Below, in pieces: positions 42,607 to 50,409 of a stretch of 58,621 nucleotides of DNA. The translations under genes were made by a program, and so were the position numbers. The stretch spans positions 1-58,621 of the forward strand of contig DATLGD010000049.1 in assembly GCA_035540755.1 (NCBI GenBank). Direction: 5' to 3'. Origin of the DNA: DATLGD01 sp035540755. Lineage in GTDB: Bacteria; Actinomycetota; Actinomycetes; Mycobacteriales; SCTD01. The stretch's first letter is position 1. The number at the start of each line of letters is the position of its first letter. The notes beneath the pieces were generated by a model. That model worked only from the letters and a program-made list of their open reading frames with translations. It was not told where the DNA came from and ran no database searches.

Positions 42607-43902
42607 TCAGGCCCGCGCGGCCGCGCGCTGGGAGAGCATCGCCTGCCAGGAGCCGGGGAAGTCGGGCACGGTCTTGCGGGTGGTCGCGACGTCCTGCACG
42701 TGCACGCCCTCGACGCCGAGCCCGAGCACGGCCCAGGCCATGGCGATGCGGTGGTCGTCGTAGGAGGCGAGAGTGCCGCCGGTCAGCGGACGCGGGACGA
42801 CGGCGAGGCCGTCGTCGGTCTCGGTGACGGAGCCGCCGAGCCGGCCGATCTCGACGGCGAGCGCGGCCAGCCGGTCGGTCTCCTGGAGCCGGAGGTGCGC
42901 GACGCCGCGGAAGCGGCTCGGCGTCTCGGCCAGCGCGGCGAGAGCGGTGAGCACGGGCGTGAGCTCGCCGGCGTCGCGCAGGTCGACGTCGGCGCCGGTC
43001 AGCCGGTCGCCGGCCGACACCGTGACCGAACCGGGAGCCCGCTCGACCCTGGCGCCCATCGCCTCGAGGACGTCGGGGAGCACCGACCCGGGCTGTGTGG
43101 TGCTGGCCGGCCACCCGTCGACCCGCACCCAGCCCCCCGTCACGAGCGGGGCGGCCAGGTAGGCCGCGGCGGTCGACAGGTCGGGCTCGACGACGGCGTC
43201 GCGCGGGCGCAGCGGTCCGGGCAGGACCCGCCAGGCACCCGGCAGGGCGTCGTCGACCTCGGCTCCGCGGGCCCGCAGGGACGCGACGGTCATGGCCAGG
43301 TGCGGCGCGCTCGGCAGCGGCGGGCCCTCGTGCCGCACGTGCACGCCCCGGTCGAAGCGCGGAGCCGACAGCAGCAGGCCGCTGACCAGCTGCGAGCTCT
43401 GCGAGGCGTCGAGCACGACGTCCCCACCCCGCAGGCTCCCGTGACCCCGGACCACCACCGGGAGGCGGTCGACCCGGTCGAGGTCGGCACCCAGCACCGC
43501 GAGCGCCTCCAGCAGCGCGCCGAGCGGCCGCTCGCGCACCCGGGGGTCGCCGTCGAAGCGCACCGCACCGTCGGCCAGCGCGGCCACCGCCGGCAGGAAC
43601 CGGGCCACCGTGCCCGCGTTGCCCACGTCGACGCGGTCGGCCACCGGCAGAAGCGGGCCGGGCCGGCCGTGCACCAGCCAGGAGCCGTCCGGGCCGTCCT
43701 CGACGTCGACGCCGAGGGCCCGCAGCCCGGCGGCCATGAGCTCGGTGTCGCGGCTGCGCAGCGGACGCCGGACCGTGGAGCGCCCGTCGGCCAGCGCGGC
43801 GAGCACCAGCTCGCGGTTGGTGACGCTCTTGGACCCGGGGAGCTCGACGACGGCGGCCAGCGGTCCGGGCGCGGCGGGAGCGGGCCACGGGTCCTCGGTC
43901 AT
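42607..43902 (-). CDS. aroA: 3-phosphoshikimate 1-carboxyvinyltransferase (EPSP synthase)
   Basis: This enzyme makes EPSP from shikimate-3-phosphate and PEP in aromatic amino-acid synthesis. Signatures are LPGSKSVTNRELVLAAL (substrate Lys/Ser), GNAGTVARFLPA (PEP loop), DASQSSQLVSGLLL, DLSTAAAYLAA, LRLQETDRLAAL and the final SYDDHRIAMAWA. It has 431 residues. The ATG at 43902 faces the SRAP gene across a 39-bp divergent region. Using TTG or GTG further upstream would run into the neighbour. Confidence 0.95.
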   Translation of the reverse strand: MTEDPWPAPAAPGPLAAVVELPGSKSVTNRELVLAALADGRSTVRRPLRSRDTELMAAGLRALGVDVEDGPDGSWLVHGRPGPLLPVADRVDVGNAGTVARFLPAVAALADGAVRFDGDPRVRERPLGALLEALAVLGADLDRVDRLPVVVRGHGSLRGGDVVLDASQSSQLVSGLLLSAPRFDRGVHVRHEGPPLPSAPHLAMTVASLRARGAEVDDALPGAWRVLPGPLRPRDAVVEPDLSTAAAYLAAPLVTGGWVRVDGWPASTTQPGSVLPDVLEAMGARVERAPGSVTVSAGDRLTGADVDLRDAGELTPVLTALAALAETPSRFRGVAHLRLQETDRLAALAVEIGRLGGSVTETDDGLAVVPRPLTGGTLASYDDHRIAMAWAVLGLGVEGVHVQDVATTRKTVPDFPGSWQAMLSQRAAARA

Positions 43903-43941
43903 GGGGTACAGCGTCCCACCCCGGACTGGCACAGTGGCGGC

Positions 43942-44649
43942 ATGTGCGGGCGCTACGCCTCGAGCCGGGGAGCCGAGCACCTCGTCGACCACTTCGAGGT
44001 CGACGAGCCGCCGGAGGAGACGCTCCCGCCGTCGTGGAACGTGGCCCCGACCGACCCGACCTGGGTGGTGGCCGTCCGGTCGGGCACCCGCCGGCTCGCC
44101 GTCGCGCGCTGGGGCCTGGTGCCGTCCTGGGCGCAGCCGGGACGGACGGTCGGCAGGGGGCGGGGGCCGCTCATCAACGCCCGCCGCGAGACGGCGGCGA
44201 CCGCCCCGGCGTTCCGGTCGGCGTTCGCGCGGCGGCGCTGCCTCGTCCCGGCCGACGGCTACTACGAGTGGCAGCAGCAGGGCGCGCACAAGCAGCCGTG
44301 GTTCCTCAGCGCGCGCGACGGCGGCCCGCTGGCGATGGCGGGCCTGTACGAGGTGCGCAAGGAGAGCGAGGAGCCGGCGGCGCCGCTGCAGTGGTCGTGC
44401 ACCGTGCTCACCACCTCGGCTCCCGACGAGCTGGGCGAGATCCACGACCGCACCCCGCTGCTCGTGCCGCGCGAGCACTGGCGGCGCTGGCTGGACCCGG
44501 AGGTGGAGCACCCGGGGGAGGACCTGCTGGTGCCCGGGACGCCAGGGGTGCTGGACGCGTGGCCGGTCGGCCCCGCCGTCGGCAACGTCCGCAACGACGG
44601 GCCCGAGCTGGTGGCCCCCGTCGAGGCGGCACCTACCCTGCTGGAGTGA
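43942..44649 (+). CDS. SRAP-domain protein (HMCES/YedK), abasic-site shield
   Basis: This protein covalently caps abasic sites in single-stranded DNA through Cys2. All active-site landmarks are present: MCGRYA (Cys2), WNVAPTD (Asn), ADGYYEW (Glu) and EIHDRTP (His). It has 235 residues. The ATG at 43942 exposes Cys2 after Met removal, which confirms the start. A CACAGT hexamer 6 nt upstream may be a leaderless -10. It is divergent from aroA, as in Mycobacterium. Confidence 0.93.
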   Translation: MCGRYASSRGAEHLVDHFEVDEPPEETLPPSWNVAPTDPTWVVAVRSGTRRLAVARWGLVPSWAQPGRTVGRGRGPLINARRETAATAPAFRSAFARRRCLVPADGYYEWQQQGAHKQPWFLSARDGGPLAMAGLYEVRKESEEPAAPLQWSCTVLTTSAPDELGEIHDRTPLLVPREHWRRWLDPEVEHPGEDLLVPGTPGVLDAWPVGPAVGNVRNDGPELVAPVEAAPTLLE

Positions 44650-44729
44650 TCCCCGCCCGGCCGTGGGTAGGGGGACGGGACGGCGCGGTCGCGCCGCACA
44701 CCGCCACCTCGAACAGGAGCCTCTGACCC

Positions 44730-45083
44730 GTGGACCAGCAGGACGTCCGTGCCCAGCTCGAGCAGATGCTGCGTGAGCTCGACAGCGCCACCACGACGCT
44801 CGAGGCCGAGAACGCCGGCGAGAGCCAGGAGCTGAGCCACTTCGACCAGCACCCCGCCGACACCGCGACCGAGCTGTCCGACGCCGACCGGGAGAACGCG
44901 ATCATCGAGGCGGCCGGCGACCAGCGGGTCCAGGTGCTCGCGGCGCTGCAGCGGCTGGACGACGGCTCCTACGGACGGTGCGTCGACTGCGGCAAGCAGA
45001 TCCCGCCGGCCCGGCTCGAGGTCCGCCCGGAGGCGGCCCGGTGCGTCGAGGACCAGGCGGCGTTCGAGGCCGCCAACGGCTGA
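44730..45083 (+). CDS. TraR/DksA-family protein with an incomplete zinc finger
   Basis: A 117-residue protein with a long N-terminal coiled coil and a DksA-type C-terminal finger (YGRCVDCGKQIPPARLE, then AARCVEDQ). Cys84, Cys87 and Cys105 are present, but the fourth ligand position (108) is Asp. Family members bind the RNA polymerase secondary channel or act as small regulators. The acidic coiled-coil tip residues of DksA cannot be placed with confidence. A GGAGC site precedes the GTG at 44730. The stop lies inside a perfect hairpin shared with the convergent gene. Confidence 0.82.
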   Translation: MDQQDVRAQLEQMLRELDSATTTLEAENAGESQELSHFDQHPADTATELSDADRENAIIEAAGDQRVQVLAALQRLDDGSYGRCVDCGKQIPPARLEVRPEAARCVEDQAAFEAANG

Positions 45084-45097
45084 GCGGGCCGCTCAGC
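45079..45097. terminator. Bidirectional hairpin spanning two convergent stop codons
   Basis: GCTGAGC (45079-45085) pairs with GCTCAGC (45091-45097). The whole 19-mer is a perfect inverted repeat around one G. It contains the TGA of the plus gene and the TGA of the minus gene symmetrically. This is a good candidate for a shared terminator despite the lack of T-runs. Confidence 0.45.
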
Positions 45098-45932
45098 TCG
45101 GCCGGCGGGCGCTGGCCAGCAGGTGCAGCCCGGTGGACTCGCCCTCGCGCTCCACGGCGAGCGCGCACTCGGTGCGCACCAGCAGCCGGAGCGCCTCCTC
45201 CCCGCCCTCGGCGATCGCCCGCTCGACCACGGCGGGTGACAGCACCGACCGCGGACGCACCCACTCGACGTCGAGACCGGCGTCGGCGAGCAGCCCGGCG
45301 AGCTCCTCGGACCAGAAGCAGCGGGTGATGCTGCCGTCCTCGGCCGGCACGAGGACGACGTCGGCGCTCGGCACGTCGGCCAGCTCGGCCCAGCGCCCCT
45401 GGTCGGCCAGCCGCGCGAGGCCGGTCGACAGCGACTCGACGACGAGCAGCAGACGGCCGCCGGGCCGCAGCACCCTGGCGAGGTCCAGCACGGTGACCTC
45501 GGCCGCCAGGCACATCGACAGCACCCTGGACTCGGCGAGCACCGCGTCCACACTGGCGTCGCGCAGCCACGACAGCCGTCGCGGGTCGGCGACCACCGGC
45601 AGCGCCGCGCCGCGAGGGGCCAGGTCCACGCCGGCTCCGTCTGCACCGGGCAGGTCGGCGTCAGGCGGCCAGGGCCGGGCCGGGCGGCCGTCAGGTCCGA
45701 CGACGTGCACGACGGTGTGGCCGGCCATGTGCAGCTGGTCGGCGAACCGGTCGTCGCCGCCCGACAGGTCGAGCACGCGGGTCGGCTCGTCCGGGAGCCA
45801 CGCCGCCACCTGGGCGGCCGCCACCCGCTCGTAGAACTGCCAGTACGCAGCGTCCGGACGGGGCACCGGGCTGGCGCCTGCCGGCTCGCCGGTCACCGCC
45901 GCGGTCACGAGGCGCCGCGTCCCGCCCCGCAT
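45093..45932 (-). CDS. SAM-dependent methyltransferase-like protein
   Basis: A 279-residue class I methyltransferase fold: RVLDLSGGDDRFADQL as the SAM loop (motif I), LAESRVLSMCLAAEVTVLDLARVLRPGGRLLLVVESL as motifs III and IV. Glycine content in motif I (SGGDD) is slightly atypical. The substrate is unknown and could be a small metabolite or lipid. The ATG at 45932 faces the hydrolase gene across 46 bp. Confidence 0.7.
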   Translation of the reverse strand: MRGGTRRLVTAAVTGEPAGASPVPRPDAAYWQFYERVAAAQVAAWLPDEPTRVLDLSGGDDRFADQLHMAGHTVVHVVGPDGRPARPWPPDADLPGADGAGVDLAPRGAALPVVADPRRLSWLRDASVDAVLAESRVLSMCLAAEVTVLDLARVLRPGGRLLLVVESLSTGLARLADQGRWAELADVPSADVVLVPAEDGSITRCFWSEELAGLLADAGLDVEWVRPRSVLSPAVVERAIAEGGEEALRLLVRTECALAVEREGESTGLHLLASARRPS

Positions 45933-45966
45933 CGAGCACGGGTCCGGGGTCGCATGGAGCCGTGCC

Positions 45967-45972
45967 TACCCT
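45967..45972 (+). promoter_or_regulatory. Leaderless -10 box (TACCCT)
   Basis: TACCCT ends 6 nt before the ATG at 45979, and no ribosome-binding site is visible. Confidence 0.5.
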
Positions 45973-45978
45973 TCCCCG

Positions 45979-46623
45979 ATGAGCGATACGCCCGTGTCCG
46001 CCGAGGTCATGACGCCGTCCGGGCCGGCGCACGTCGTCCGCCACGGGTCCGCGGCGGGCGGCCGCGGGCTGCTCGTGCTCGGGCACGGCGCGGGCGGCGG
46101 GCAAGGCAGCGCCGCCCCGGACCTGCGCGCGGCCACGGACGCCGCTGTGTCCCTCGGCTGGGCCGTCGACCTCGTGGAGCAGCCCTGGCGGGTGGCCGGT
46201 CGGCGCGTGGCCGAGGCTCCGCCCCGCCTGGACGCCGCCTGGGCCGCCGTCGTCGCGGAACTCGGCCCGCACCCGCCCCGGCCGCTCGTGCTGGGCGGGC
46301 GCAGCGCCGGCGCGCGGGTGGCCTGCCGCACCGCCGCGGCGCTCGGCGCCGACGCGGTCCTCGCACTCGCCTTCCCGCTGACCTCCCCCCGCGGCCGGAG
46401 CCGGGAGGCGGAGCTGCGGTCGCCGGACCTGCCGCGCCTGGTGGTGCAGGGCGAGCGCGACCCGTTCGGCGTGCCGTCGCCGTCGGACGGCGTGCGTGTG
46501 CACGTCGTCGCCGGCGCCGACCACGCGTTCGGGGTCCGGCGCCGGGACGGGCGCACGGCCGACGACGTCGCCGCCGAGCTGCGGCACGTGGTCGCCGGCT
46601 GGCTGGCGGCCGTGGGCGGCTGA
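45979..46623 (+). CDS. Alpha/beta-hydrolase family protein (KANL3/Tex30-like)
   Basis: A 214-residue compact hydrolase: LLVLGHGAGGGQGS (oxyanion region), LVLGGRSAGARVACR (nucleophile Ser), VVQGERDPFGVP (Asp) and VVAGADHAFGV (His). The GHGAGGG and GGRSAGARVA pattern is characteristic of the KANL3/Tex30 branch of hydrolases, whose substrates are unknown. It appears leaderless. It converges with the DtxR-family gene over a hairpin. Confidence 0.8.
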   Translation: MSDTPVSAEVMTPSGPAHVVRHGSAAGGRGLLVLGHGAGGGQGSAAPDLRAATDAAVSLGWAVDLVEQPWRVAGRRVAEAPPRLDAAWAAVVAELGPHPPRPLVLGGRSAGARVACRTAAALGADAVLALAFPLTSPRGRSREAELRSPDLPRLVVQGERDPFGVPSPSDGVRVHVVAGADHAFGVRRRDGRTADDVAAELRHVVAGWLAAVGG

Positions 46624-46650
46624 CCGGGCAGACCTGGCCCGGCGCCGGGC
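46624..46650. terminator. GC-rich hairpins between convergent genes
   Basis: CCGGGC (46624-46629) can pair with GCCCGG (46637-46642). The second half, 46637-46650, is a perfect 14-nt palindrome. The element fills the whole gap between the two stop codons, so it probably terminates in both directions. Confidence 0.4.
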
Positions 46651-47313
46651 TCACCGGCTGACGTAGACCTCGTTGGCGACGGCCCGGTCGAGCTCGACGT
46701 CGGCCTCGCCCACGCGCAGCACGAGCCGCCCGTCGGAGCTGTCCTGCACGACGACGGGGGCGCCGGGCAGCAGGCCGGCCGCCTCGAGCTCCTGCATCCT
46801 GGGCACCAGCGTCTGCAGGTGCTCGTCGATGCGCCGGACCACGCACGCCGCGCCGGCCGGCACGGACGCCAGCGTCGAGAGCGCGAGCTTCTCGGTCGGG
46901 GCGTTGACCGAGCCCGGGATGGGGCTGCCGTGAGGGCAGGTGCCCGGGTCGCCGAGCAGGTCGACCAGGTGGCTCTCGAGGTTGTCGCTGATGGCGTGCT
47001 CGAGCCGGCACGCCTCGTCGTGCACCTGCGGCCAGGGCACCTTGAGCACCTCGACGAGGAGCACCTCCGCGAGGCGGTGCTTGCGCAGCATCGAGGTGGC
47101 GTAGGCCCGGCCGGTGTCGGTCAGGTGCAGCACCCGCTCCTCGTCCAGGGTGAGGTACCCCTCGCGCTCCAGGCGCTTGACCGTCTCGCTGACGGCCGGT
47201 GCGGACACGCCGAGCCGCTCGACGATCCTGGCCCGGAGCGGCGTGATGCCGGCCTCCTCCAGCTCGAGCACGGTCTCGAGGTACTGCTCCACTGCGGGGT
47301 GGTGGCCGTCCAT
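46651..47313 (-). CDS. DtxR-family metal-dependent regulator
   Basis: A 220-residue regulator: N-terminal winged helix, dimerisation domain and a C-terminal SH3/FeoA-like domain. The metal-site segment DEACRLEHAISD carries Cys, Glu and His, equivalent to DtxR Cys102, Glu105 and His106. The N-terminal ligand Met10 is Gln (EQYLET). In the recognition helix SAPAVSETV, DtxR Thr40 and Gln43 are Ala and Glu. It is therefore a DtxR relative whose metal and operator may differ from IdeR. It appears leaderless (TAGCAT, 6 nt) and is divergent from sigR. Confidence 0.85.
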   Translation of the reverse strand: MDGHHPAVEQYLETVLELEEAGITPLRARIVERLGVSAPAVSETVKRLEREGYLTLDEERVLHLTDTGRAYATSMLRKHRLAEVLLVEVLKVPWPQVHDEACRLEHAISDNLESHLVDLLGDPGTCPHGSPIPGSVNAPTEKLALSTLASVPAGAACVVRRIDEHLQTLVPRMQELEAAGLLPGAPVVVQDSSDGRLVLRVGEADVELDRAVANEVYVSR

Positions 47314-47319
47314 GGCGCG

Positions 47320-47325
47320 ATGCTA
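47320..47325 (-). promoter_or_regulatory. Leaderless -10 box (TAGCAT) of the DtxR-family gene
   Basis: On the minus strand TAGCAT ends 6 nt before the ATG (47313). No ribosome-binding site lies between. Confidence 0.5.
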
Positions 47326-47363
47326 CGGCGCGCCGGGCGCCGACGGACGAGCCGGACGGGCCG

Positions 47364-47390
47364 GGGAATCGGTCGCGGGGTGACCGCGTT
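47364..47390 (+). promoter_or_regulatory. SigR-type promoter (GGGAAT-N18-GTT)
   Basis: GGGAAT at 47364-47369, 18 bases, then GTT at 47388-47390, an exact match to the SigR/SigH consensus. It lies 230 nt before the sigR start in the 306-bp gap (47314-47619), which otherwise holds only the divergent dtxR-family promoter. It implies autoregulation under thiol-oxidative stress. The long leader leaves room for a longer SigR isoform starting at upstream in-frame GTGs (for example 47572). Confidence 0.75.
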
Positions 47391-47619
47391 CCAGACCGCA
47401 GCCGCCCGGGTTGGACACGGACGAGGCGGGGCGAGACAGGCGGGGCCGGTGGTCTCTCCGACAGCGCAGGGTGCCCGGTGGGCGCCGTGGCGGGCTCCCG
47501 TGCGCGTGCCGGACCTTCGTCCCGGCGTATCCTCGGGGCTCGCAGGACCGCTGGTGGTGGTCGTGCGCCCGGTGACGACCGACAACCAGGGTCGGACGCG
47601 CCGGGCCCCTGAGGGAGAG

Positions 47620-48261
47620 GTGAGCCCGGTCGCTGCCGACTCGTCCGGCGAGGACGTGCGTGAGACGAGCGAGCAGCGTCGCGCGCGCTTCGAGCGCGAC
47701 GCGCTGCCCTTCCTCGACCAGCTCTACGCCGCGGCCATGCGGATGACGCGCAACCCGGCCGATGCCGAGGACCTGGTGCAGGAGACCTTCGTCAAGGCCT
47801 TCGCCGCCTTCCACCAGTTCCAGGAGGGCACCAACCTCAAGGCGTGGCTGTACCGGATCCTCACCAACACCTTCATCAACAACTACCGCAAGAAGCAGCG
47901 GCAGCCGCTGCAGTCGCCCACCGACGAGATCACCGACTGGCAGATCGCCGCGGCCGAGGCGCACACCTCCACGGGCCTGCGCAGTGCCGAGATGGAGGCG
48001 CTCGACCACCTGCCCGACTCCGACGTCAAGCAGGCCCTGCAGGACCTGCCGGAGGACTTCCGGATGGCGGTGTACCTGGCCGACGTCGAGGGCTTCTCCT
48101 ACAAGGAGATCGCCGAGATCATGGGCACCCCGATCGGCACGGTGATGAGCCGGCTCCACCGCGGCCGGCGCGGGCTGCGGGCCCGGCTCAGCGACTACGC
48201 GGTGGAGCGCGGCCTGGTCCGGGCCGGGGCTGCGGTCGACGGCGCGGAGGGCACGGCATGA
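47620..48261 (+). CDS. sigR: RNA polymerase ECF sigma factor SigR/SigH
   Basis: This is the sigma factor of the disulfide-stress response. Region 2 shows PADAEDLVQETFVKAFAAFHQFQEGTNLKAWLYRILTN, and region 4 shows FRMAVYLADVEGFSYKEIAEIMGTPIGTVMSRLHRGR, both close to Streptomyces SigR. I chose the GTG at 47620 because GAGGGAGAG directly precedes it (213 residues). In-frame GTGs upstream, such as 47572, could make the unstable long form known in Streptomyces. It is followed by its anti-sigma factor with ATGA overlap. Confidence 0.93.
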   Translation: MSPVAADSSGEDVRETSEQRRARFERDALPFLDQLYAAAMRMTRNPADAEDLVQETFVKAFAAFHQFQEGTNLKAWLYRILTNTFINNYRKKQRQPLQSPTDEITDWQIAAAEAHTSTGLRSAEMEALDHLPDSDVKQALQDLPEDFRMAVYLADVEGFSYKEIAEIMGTPIGTVMSRLHRGRRGLRARLSDYAVERGLVRAGAAVDGAEGTA

Positions 48262-48542
48262 GCTGCGGCGACCCGCACGAGACCCCGTGCAGCGAGGTGC
48301 TCGAGGCCGTCTACCTCTACCTCGACGGCGAGCAGGACAGCGCGCACCACGACAAGGTCCGCCTCCACCTCGACGAGTGCTCGCCGTGCCTGCGGCAGTA
48401 CGGCCTGGAGCAGGCGGTCAAGACGCTGGTGGCCCGCTGCTGCGGCGGCGACCACGCCCCCGACGACCTGAAGTCGCGCGTGCTGACCCGCATCCAGCAG
48501 GTGCGCGTCGAGATCGAGCACGTGGAGTACCGCGCCGAGTAG
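48258..48542 (+). CDS. rsrA: Zinc-binding anti-sigma factor RsrA
   Basis: This protein holds SigR until oxidation expels its zinc. At 94 residues, Cys3, Cys11, His37, Cys41, Cys44, Cys61 and Cys62 fall at the same numbers as in Streptomyces RsrA. HLDECSPC is the H-x3-C-x2-C motif. The ATG overlaps the sigR stop. A 28-nt element shared with another locus starts 10 nt after its stop codon. Confidence 0.95.
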   Translation: MSCGDPHETPCSEVLEAVYLYLDGEQDSAHHDKVRLHLDECSPCLRQYGLEQAVKTLVARCCGGDHAPDDLKSRVLTRIQQVRVEIEHVEYRAE

Positions 48543-48552
48543 CCCCCACCAG

Positions 48553-48580
48553 CCCCCTTGCGTCCGCGTCCTGGCACACC
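48553..48580 (+). repeat. 28-nt post-stop element, copy 2
   Basis: CCCCCTTGCGTCCGCGTCCT followed by GGCACACC, 10 nt after the rsrA stop. It is 27 of 28 identical to the minus strand of 31860-31887, which follows the FabI paralogue. Both have a C5 run between the stop codon and the element. The gap to galE (48543-48615) holds nothing else I can name. Confidence 0.65.
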
Positions 48581-48615
48581 GCTCCCGCGGGCGCCATCGG
48601 ACGCAGTGAGGAGCG

Positions 48616-49572
48616 TCAGGAGGGGCGGACGAGCTCCCAGGCGTCGCGCACCATCTCGGCGACGTCGGGCCGCCGCGGCGTCCAGCCCAGCGTCTTCTGC
48701 GCCAGCTCGCTCGAGGCGACCAGCGATGCCGGATCCCCGGGCCGCCGGCCCTCGACCTGCGCGGGCACCGGGGAGCCGGTGACCTCTCGGACGGTGTCGA
48801 TGACCTGCTGCACCGAGAACCCGGTGCCGTTGCCGAGGTTGAGGATGTCGTGCCGGCCCTCGGCGGCGTGGTCGAGCGCCAGCAGGTGGGCGTCGGCGAG
48901 GTCGGCGACGTGGATGTAGTCGCGGATGCAGGTGCCGTCCCGGGTCGGGTAGTCGTCGCCGTAGATCGCCAGCTGGGGCCGGGTGCCGGAGGCGACCTGC
49001 AGGGCCAGCGGGATGAGGTGGGTCTCGGTGGTGTGCCGCTCGCCGAGGCCGCGGTAGGCGCCGGCCACGTTGAAGTAGCGCAGGCTGACGGCCCCCAGGC
49101 CGTGCGCGGAGGCGAAGCTGGTGATCATGTGGTCGACGGCGAGCTTGGTGGCGCCGTAGGCGTTGGTGGGCGCGGTCGGGACGTCCTCCCGGATCGGGCT
49201 CTCCTCCGGCTGGCCGTAGGTGGCCGCCGTCGAGGAGAAGACCAGCCGCGGGATGCCGAGGTCGCGCATGGCGACGAGCACCGCCAGCGACCCGCCGACG
49301 TTGTTGTCCCAGTAGACCGCCGGGTCGCTGCCGGACTCCCCGACCAGTGACTTCGCCGCGAAGTGCAGGACGCCGTCGTAGGAGCCGCGACCATCGAGGG
49401 TGTCGCGCAGCACGCGGATGTCGGAGACGACGAGCTCGGCCCCGGTTGGCACGGCGTCCTTGTGGCCGGTCGACAGGTCGTCGACGACGAGGACCTCGTG
49501 CCCGGCCTCGAGCAGGTGCTGGGTGACGACGCTGCCGATGTAGCCGGCACCGCCGGTGACGACCAGGCGCAC
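48616..49572 (-). CDS. galE: UDP-glucose 4-epimerase
   Basis: This enzyme interconverts UDP-glucose and UDP-galactose. It is an extended SDR with TGGAGYIGS (NAD loop), SSTAATYG (Ser), YGATK (Tyr/Lys), SLRYFNVAGA and GDDYPTRDGTCIRDYIHV, the GalE signature. The GTG at 49572 starts at the Rossmann strand and gives 318 residues. It lies 11 nt downstream of the bL37 gene on the same strand and is probably co-transcribed with it. Confidence 0.92.
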   Translation of the reverse strand: MRLVVTGGAGYIGSVVTQHLLEAGHEVLVVDDLSTGHKDAVPTGAELVVSDIRVLRDTLDGRGSYDGVLHFAAKSLVGESGSDPAVYWDNNVGGSLAVLVAMRDLGIPRLVFSSTAATYGQPEESPIREDVPTAPTNAYGATKLAVDHMITSFASAHGLGAVSLRYFNVAGAYRGLGERHTTETHLIPLALQVASGTRPQLAIYGDDYPTRDGTCIRDYIHVADLADAHLLALDHAAEGRHDILNLGNGTGFSVQQVIDTVREVTGSPVPAQVEGRRPGDPASLVASSELAQKTLGWTPRRPDVAEMVRDAWELVRPS

Positions 49573-49583
49573 GGCGTCGCCCG

Positions 49584-49658
49584 TCAGGCGTTCGGGCGCT
49601 TGCCGTGGTTCGCGCCGTTCTTCTTGCGTGCGCGGCGCTTGCGGGCCCTCTTGGCCAT
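49584..49658 (-). CDS. Ribosomal protein bL37, 24 aa
   Basis: ATG (plus-strand CAT 49656-49658) to TGA (49584-49586) encodes 24 residues starting MAKRARKRRARKKNG and ending ANHGKRPNA. This very basic peptide with the NHGKRPN end matches the actinobacterial 50S protein bL37 as I remember it from mycobacterial ribosomes. A strong GGAGGAG site lies 8 nt upstream. It is easily missed by gene finders. The high expression expected of a ribosomal protein would extend into galE. Confidence 0.82.
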   Translation of the reverse strand: MAKRARKRRARKKNGANHGKRPNA

Positions 49659-49712
49659 GGGGGAGCTCCTCCGGGAGGGGACGGTCGTGACCCTCCAGGA
49701 TGGCACAGGGCG

Positions 49713-50354
49713 TCACCTGCTCCCTGGCAGCCGCGGGAGGGCCCGGCGCCGGCGCGACGGCGGCGGCAGCGACCGGCGGGCTCCGCCGCGCGGCCGGGTC
49801 GCTCCCGGGGCGGCGGGGAGCGCGGGCACCGGGCGCAGCGGCCGCAGCATGCCCACGACCACCAGCTGGGCGAGCCCCGCCGCCACCAGCACGTCGCCGG
49901 GGCTGACGACCTCCGGCCGCACCGGCAGCGGGAGCGGCACGACATCACCGAGCCACGCCAGCCGGGTCGCGTCGTCGGCCGGCTCGTGCCGCGGATCGCG
50001 CCCGGTCAGCAGGTCCTGCGTCCCGACGCCGGCCCGCGCCGCGGCCTCCGGCGACACCGGCATCGCGCCGTTGACCCCGACGACGAGCGCGTTCGCCGCC
50101 AGCCCCAGTGCCACGAGCCCGGTGCCGCGGACGCCGCGGTTGGCCAGCAGGAAGGCCACGACCAGCGCCGCTGACACGAGGAGGCCGACCGCGTGGAAGG
50201 GGCCGCCGAGCAGGGTGCCGAGCAGCTGCGCGAGCAACGCGAGCACGGCCAGCCGTCGACGCCGCAGCGGGAGCCGTCCCAGCCGCTCGAGGCTGCCTCC
50301 GGCCAGCCACCCGGCGAGCAGCGCCACGAGCAGCGCGACGGCGACGAGGGACAC
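49713..50354 (-). CDS. DUF5317 membrane protein
   Basis: A 213-residue protein with four or five helices. LERLGRLPLRRRRLAVLALLAQ after the first helix and NALVVGVNGAMPVSPEA are the DUF5317 hallmarks. An extracellular or cytosolic loop follows, then a last helix and a basic tail. Function unknown. The GTG at 50354 begins at the first helix. A GACACT -10-like box 8 nt upstream suggests a leaderless message. Confidence 0.72.
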   Translation of the reverse strand: MSLVAVALLVALLAGWLAGGSLERLGRLPLRRRRLAVLALLAQLLGTLLGGPFHAVGLLVSAALVVAFLLANRGVRGTGLVALGLAANALVVGVNGAMPVSPEAAARAGVGTQDLLTGRDPRHEPADDATRLAWLGDVVPLPLPVRPEVVSPGDVLVAAGLAQLVVVGMLRPLRPVPALPAAPGATRPRGGARRSLPPPSRRRRALPRLPGSR

Positions 50355-50409
50355 GCGGCTAGTGTCGCGGCCTGCCCTGCCCCCGTCCCGGAAGAGCGGA
50401 GCGGACCGC

